5,177 nt of DNA. It comes from an uncultured bacterium (lineage in GTDB: Bacteria > Bacillota > Clostridia > Oscillospirales > Acutalibacteraceae). Below the pieces are notes generated by a model that ran no database searches, was not told the DNA's origin, and saw nothing but the letters and a program-made list of their open reading frames with translations. The DNA is taken from contig CAMFFI010000102.1 of NCBI GenBank assembly GCA_945949625.1, positions 1 to 5,177 of the forward strand, given 5' to 3'. Each line of letters starts with the position of its first letter. The stretch's first letter is position 1. The translations under genes and the position numbers were made by a program. Below are positions 5,125 to 5,177 of the stretch, piece after piece.

Positions 5125-5177
5125 GGGGCTGTCGCATTAACACAACCCAAAAAGAAAAACCGGGCAGCCCGAAGGGG
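5125..5177 (+). mobile_element. Possible terminus of an insertion sequence, or a GC-rich regulatory hairpin, cut by the window edge
   Basis: Composition changes sharply at 5125: AT-only DNA gives way to GGGGCTGTCGCATTAA (5125-5140), and a short palindrome CGGGCAGCCCG follows (5161-5171). GGGCTG (5126-5131) and CAGCCC (5165-5170) are inverted copies. From memory, starts like GGGGCTGTCGCA resemble terminal inverted repeats of Clostridia insertion sequences (IS1182- or IS5-like), but no transposase is visible and no target duplication can be tested. The alternative is a strong hairpin ending the upstream operon, although the U tract, if any, would lie outside the window. Confidence 0.3.

Noticed and set aside
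1..5177. CRISPR array, tRNA, rRNA or riboswitch
   Set aside because: No regularly spaced repeats, no cloverleaf and no recognisable riboswitch core were found on either strand.

Overview
The window is AT-rich bacterial DNA with strong Shine-Dalgarno sites (GGAGG-type), sigma-70/A-like promoters, hairpin-plus-U terminators and a secreted dockerin protein. Together these point to a Gram-positive Clostridia genome, most likely a Ruminococcus/Oscillospiraceae-type gut bacterium. This is inferred from gene content and base composition; there is no rRNA or other taxonomic marker.

Layout. (1) Positions 1-195, minus strand: the N-terminal 65 codons of a MarR-family regulator that runs off the left edge. 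It has a consensus promoter (TTGACA, 17 bp, TATAAT) with a perfect 12-bp palindrome between the boxes, probably an autoregulatory operator. (2) Positions 196-623: a gene-free, very AT-rich stretch with two minus-strand terminators and a possible small transcript of about 80 nt. (3) Positions 624-1937, minus strand: a secreted modular protein with signal peptide, CHAP cysteine peptidase/amidase, two bacterial SH3 domains split by a Pro/Thr linker, and a C-terminal type I dockerin. (4) Positions 1938-2222: a divergent intergenic region with one promoter for each direction. (5) Positions 2223-5084, plus strand: three genes in a row, namely an EctB-type diaminobutyrate aminotransferase, a 'sugar-transfer associated' ATP-grasp protein, and a dCMP deaminase. 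A hairpin terminator sits between the first two; the second and third are 29 nt apart. (6) Positions 5125-5177: a GC-rich block unlike its surroundings that may be the end of a mobile element.

How the genes might work together. The CHAP/SH3/dockerin protein is probably an exported peptidoglycan hydrolase, tethered by its dockerin to a cohesin-bearing partner. EctB normally makes L-2,4-diaminobutyrate for ectoine, but neither ectA nor ectC follows. Instead an uncharacterised-type ATP-grasp ligase comes next, so the pair could make a diaminobutyrate-containing conjugate rather than ectoine. This is the main candidate for something undescribed, and it rests on gene order alone. The dCMP deaminase looks like ordinary pyrimidine metabolism and may simply share a transcript with the ATP-grasp gene.
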